A stretch of 16,838 bases of DNA from JAICIG01 sp035532215 (GTDB taxonomy: Bacteria > Planctomycetota > Planctomycetia > Pirellulales > JAICIG01). The notes under the pieces were generated by a model. The model searched no databases and was not told the DNA's origin. It saw nothing but the letters and a program-made list of their open reading frames with translations. The stretch spans positions 1 through 16,838 of the forward strand of contig DATKRK010000398.1 in assembly GCA_035532215.1 (NCBI GenBank). The letters run 5' to 3'. This document shows, one piece after another, positions 14,328-16,838 of the stretch. The stretch's first letter is position 1. Every line of letters starts with the position of its first letter. The position numbers were made by a program, and so were the translations under genes.

Positions 14328-16235
14328 ATGCTCAAGAGCTTGCTGCCTTCAAGACGGATGATTGGTCGTGAGTTTTGCCGACGCCGCGTATGGCCGGCGG
14401 TGCTGATGGCGGCGCCGCTCGCCGCGACGGCCGCTTACGGGGACCAACCGCCGTTGCCGGTCAAACGTCTGCCGACCGCGAATTACAGCGTGAAAGCGTC
14501 GCCCACGCGCGGCTACTTGCCGCTGGCGCGGTGGCAGGCGGCCCAATCGGGCGCGCAATACCGTGCGCCCGAACGTCCCGCGCAGCCCTTACCGAAGGTC
14601 GTTCGCACGCCGGCCATGCCGACGCTGGCGCCCGCCCGCGGCGCCGAGGCGGCGGAATTCCGCCCCGCGCAGCCGCCGGCCGCAAGCCGGCCCGTCGTCG
14701 TTCCCGCCAGCCAACGGTTGCGCGATGCCGCGGAGCTGCAGAACGGCGGCCCCGAGTTCGGGGCGGCTCAACAAGAAGAGGCGGACAGCGGATTGCCCCG
14801 CATGCCCGGCGGTCGCCTGCCAGGTTCGCGAACGCAAGCGGAAACGGTCGCCGCTCCTTCGGCGCTGGCGGCGCCGGCGGACGTTTACGAGATCGACCTG
14901 CCGACGACCTTGCGTTTGCTGCTTTCCGCCAACCCGACGATGGCCGAGGCGCGCGAAGAGGTGCGCGAGATGCTCGCGCTGCAAACGCGAGCCCGGGTGA
15001 TCATGCTGCCCAGCCTGAACGCCGGCACGGCCTTGCACCGTCACTCGGGCAGCCTCCAAGCTTCGACGGGCGTGATGCGGAACATTTACACCGACTCGCT
15101 ATACGCCGGCGGCGGCACCCGCGTTTGGGCGGCGGAAAGCCTGGCGATTCCCATGATTCGGATCATGGGCCACGTCGGCGATGCGATTTACGAGCCGCTC
15201 GTGGTCCGCCAACACGTCTCGAACAAGCGATATAGCTCGGCGGCCGCCGCGAACACCTTGCTGCTGCAAGCCATCGTGCGCTATTTCGAGTTGCTGGGCG
15301 CCGAAGGACGTTACGAAGCGGCCCGGCAAACGGAACGCGAAGCCGCCGAGGTCGTGCGGATCACCGCCTCTTACGCCATTACGGGCCAAGGCCGCGAGGG
15401 CGACGCCAACCGGGCTCGCACCGAAGCCTATCTGCTGCACGCCGAGGTGCAGCGCGCCGAAGAGCGCATCGCCGTCGCCTCGGCAAAACTTTGCGAGCTG
15501 CTGAGTCTCGACCCGTCCATCCGGCTGCGAACGATCGGCGGCCCGATCGGCGGCATCCAGCTCGTCGATCCGAGTCTGGATCTCCGGACACTGATTCAGA
15601 TGGCCGAACGCCGCCGCCCCGAGCTGGCCGCCGCGACCGCCACGGTGGCGGCCAATACCCTGCGCGTGCGGCAAGAACGTACGCGGCCTTTGTTGCCCTT
15701 GATCATGGTCGGCTACAGCGCCGGCTCGTTCGGCGCCGGCAGCGTCCTGTACCAGCCCCTGTTGGGCAACTTCGGGGGGCGCAGCGACTTCGACGCCATG
15801 GCGCTCTGGTCGCTCAACAATATGGGGGTGGGCAACAGGGCTACCGTCTCCGAGCGCCGGGCCATGTTGAACCAATCGGTCGCCGAGCGGACGCGCGCCC
15901 TCAACGGCGTGCGGCAAGAGGTCGTGGCTGCCTACGGCATCATGCAGGGCGAACGGCTGCAAATCCGCATCACGCAGCGCCAACTCAAAGACACGCAAGA
16001 GGGCTTTCGCGAAGAGTTCGCGCGGCTGCTCGGCGCCGAGGCGCTGCCGATCGAAGTTCTCAATAGCGTCGACCAACTCGGCATGGCCCGGCAAGAAGTC
16101 ATTAAAGCAGTCAATGCTTTCAATGAAGCGCAGTTCCGGCTATTCGTCGCCGCCGGCGCCTCGACCCGCCAAATCGTGGCAGACGCCACGGCCCAGGCGC
16201 CGTCCGCAGGCCGAGACGCGGCGCCCGCCAAGTAA
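14328..16235 (+). CDS. TolC-family outer-membrane efflux protein, copy 3 (diverged, extended)
   Basis: A 635-aa member of the same family, 68 bp after copy 2. The ATG at 14328 shares its upstream context with copy 2 and opens a similar signal peptide (VWPAVLMAAPLAATAAYG, cleavage near residue 38); the in-frame ATG at 14256 would overlap the copy 2 stop. A 150-residue extension (about 39-186), rich in Pro, Ala, Arg and Gln with no recognisable domain, precedes the OEP domain, which starts near IDLPTTLRLLLSANP. The OEP part keeps the family signatures (ASYAITGQGREGDANRARTEAYL, RRRPELAA, MVGYSAGSFGAGS, NNMGVGNRATV, VLNSVDQLGMARQEVIKAVNAFNEAQFRLFVAAG) but is clearly more distant from copies 1 and 2 than they are from each other. 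The loop equivalent to the copy 2 insertion reads VLYQPLLGNFG. It is probably a third outer-membrane factor for the same or another pump, likely last in the operon. Confidence 0.94.
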   Translation: MLKSLLPSRRMIGREFCRRRVWPAVLMAAPLAATAAYGDQPPLPVKRLPTANYSVKASPTRGYLPLARWQAAQSGAQYRAPERPAQPLPKVVRTPAMPTLAPARGAEAAEFRPAQPPAASRPVVVPASQRLRDAAELQNGGPEFGAAQQEEADSGLPRMPGGRLPGSRTQAETVAAPSALAAPADVYEIDLPTTLRLLLSANPTMAEAREEVREMLALQTRARVIMLPSLNAGTALHRHSGSLQASTGVMRNIYTDSLYAGGGTRVWAAESLAIPMIRIMGHVGDAIYEPLVVRQHVSNKRYSSAAAANTLLLQAIVRYFELLGAEGRYEAARQTEREAAEVVRITASYAITGQGREGDANRARTEAYLLHAEVQRAEERIAVASAKLCELLSLDPSIRLRTIGGPIGGIQLVDPSLDLRTLIQMAERRRPELAAATATVAANTLRVRQERTRPLLPLIMVGYSAGSFGAGSVLYQPLLGNFGGRSDFDAMALWSLNNMGVGNRATVSERRAMLNQSVAERTRALNGVRQEVVAAYGIMQGERLQIRITQRQLKDTQEGFREEFARLLGAEALPIEVLNSVDQLGMARQEVIKAVNAFNEAQFRLFVAAGASTRQIVADATAQAPSAGRDAAPAK

Positions 16236-16326
16236 ACAAGCCTCTGGCCGGCGGACCGGCAGAAAACCGCCAGGCCAAATCCTCCCCTTGGTCGGGTCGC
16301 CGCTCAGGCCATCCGGCGCGACGCTC

Positions 16327-16569
16327 GTCGGGCTGGAAAGCCAGCCCTTTGAAGGTGTCGTTTTGATAGCCTGGGAAATTTAGGGAGGTTCACGGCGAGC
16401 GACGCGCAAAAACACCGTGTTTTGTCGCGTGAACTCGCCTCGAATGGCTCGCCACCGCGCGAGGCACTGTGTTCGCTCATTCGTTGGCCGCGTGTGAAGT
16501 CACGGAAAACCCATCAAATTCCTCGGGAAAAAGCATACCACCTTCAAAGGGCTGGCTGGAAAGCCTGAC
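16327..16569. repeat. Inverted-repeat element (~243 bp), MITE-like
   Basis: The 31-bp ends (16327-16357 and 16539-16569) are inverted copies with 26 of 31 matches. The inner 19 bases, agccagccctttgaaggtg (16339-16357), match the complement of 16539-16557 perfectly. The mismatches cluster in a segment that reads as its own reverse complement between the two arms (ggctggaaagcc versus ggctttccagcc). Inside lies a nested palindrome: gttcac/gtgaac arms (16388-16393, 16429-16434) around aaaacac-c-gtgtttt (16409-16423). No open frame is carried. The structure fits a non-autonomous mobile repeat or a long structured RNA; no target-site duplication was recognised. Confidence 0.65.
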
Positions 16570-16672
16570 CGACGCTGCTTTCGGGCCCTTCTCTGTCCGC
16601 CGACGGGCGTCAAGCATGGATCGCAGGCATAATATACTGTGCCTGGTTAAGAATGAGACGTGCGTTGATCGT

Positions 16673-16721
16673 GGGGCGGCCTTCCAGGCCGCCGGCAATT
16701 GACGGCCTGGAAGGCCGCCCC
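16673..16721. repeat. Perfect 19-bp hairpin immediately upstream of the group II intron start
   Basis: The left arm ggggcggccttccaggccg (16673-16691) and the right arm (16703-16721) are perfect complements with an 11-nt loop (ccggcaattga). It has the form of the GGCCTTCCAGGCC palindromes scattered in planctomycete-like genomes, and no T-tract remains visible downstream because intron-like sequence begins at 16723. Confidence 0.9.
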
Positions 16722-16722
16722 A

Positions 16723-16838
16723 GTGCGCCTGTGAAGGCGTTTGATCAGGAGGGTGAAAGTCCCTCTCAGGCTAACGTTACCGGCCTGAAGTCGACAGTGG
16801 TAACTGCGTTTCCGCGAGGAAAGGTGGAGAGCAACCTG
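16723..16838 (+). mobile_element. Group II intron, 5' end (domain I start), truncated by window edge
   Basis: The sequence begins GTGCG, the group II intron 5' consensus (GUGYG). It continues with a small hairpin (cgcct-gtga-aggcg, 16726-16739), the signature gaggg-TGAAAGT-ccctc (16749-16765) found near the start of domain I of many bacterial group II introns, and a gttacc/ggtaac pairing (16776-16781, 16799-16804). The order of these elements, and the following CGCGAGGAAAGGTGGAGAGCAA stretch read as GNRA-rich domain I sequence, resemble what I recall of the 5' region of class IIC introns. The reverse transcriptase ORF, domain V and the 3' end would lie to the right, outside the window. The exact boundary is inferred from the consensus only. 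The class is an inference, supported by the hairpin directly upstream. Confidence 0.75.

Larger units (their letters stand above)
16236..16722. other. Non-coding region after the TolC-like genes
   Basis: This stretch of about 490 bp has no supported gene; short frames at 16469-16702 on either strand are products of the repeats. Right after the third TolC-like stop there is a small hairpin, gccgg-cgga-ccggc (16247-16260), without a T-tract, a weak terminator candidate. The rest holds the inverted-repeat element and the 19-bp hairpin listed separately. A TAATATACT-like A/T box occurs near 16630, but no matching -35 is evident. Confidence 0.6.

Overview
The window is GC-rich bacterial DNA that I read as probably a planctomycete (Planctomycetota, Pirellulales-like). 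This rests on the codon and GC style, mostly weak Shine-Dalgarno sites, Pro/Ala-rich secreted outer-membrane proteins, and many short GC-rich palindromic repeats that lie between genes and intrude into them. No rRNA, tRNA or marker gene confirms it. All family assignments come from reading the translated sequence; no database was searched.

Layout, left to right. (1) 14-94: three tandem 27-bp hairpin repeats. (2) 135-2800, plus strand: a COG1840-type ABC importer pair, a substrate-binding lipoprotein followed by a two-domain permease of the Fe3+ (FbpB/AfuB) type; no ATPase gene is in the window. (3) 3179-4897, plus strand: a small Gly-rich membrane protein of general-stress type, then a rhomboid-family membrane protein whose catalytic Ser and His positions are occupied by Thr and Tyr. 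A 91-bp palindromic repeat supplies the end of its coding sequence. (4) 5038-9826, minus strand: an RND efflux permease (1103 aa) preceded by its periplasmic adaptor (460 aa). (5) 9827-10782: a long divergent intergenic region of visibly lower GC. (6) 10783-16235, plus strand: three consecutive TolC/OEP-type outer-membrane efflux genes. The first two are close duplicates and the third is more diverged, with a long N-terminal extension. (7) 16236-16838: non-coding DNA holding a roughly 243-bp inverted-repeat element, a perfect 19-bp hairpin and, one base after that hairpin, what looks like the 5' end of a group II intron that runs off the window.

How the parts fit. The RND permease, adaptor and outer-membrane factors are the three layers of one tripartite export system. 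The layout, one pump facing three tandem outer-membrane factors, suggests expansion and diversification of the exit duct. The ABC genes are an uptake system of uncertain substrate. The stress-type protein and the apparently protease-dead rhomboid may form a small two-gene unit.

The observations most worth checking are the group II intron start abutting a hairpin, the catalytically degenerate rhomboid, the triplicated outer-membrane factor with a variable loop, and the several cases where palindromic or heptameric repeats have become protein-coding sequence.
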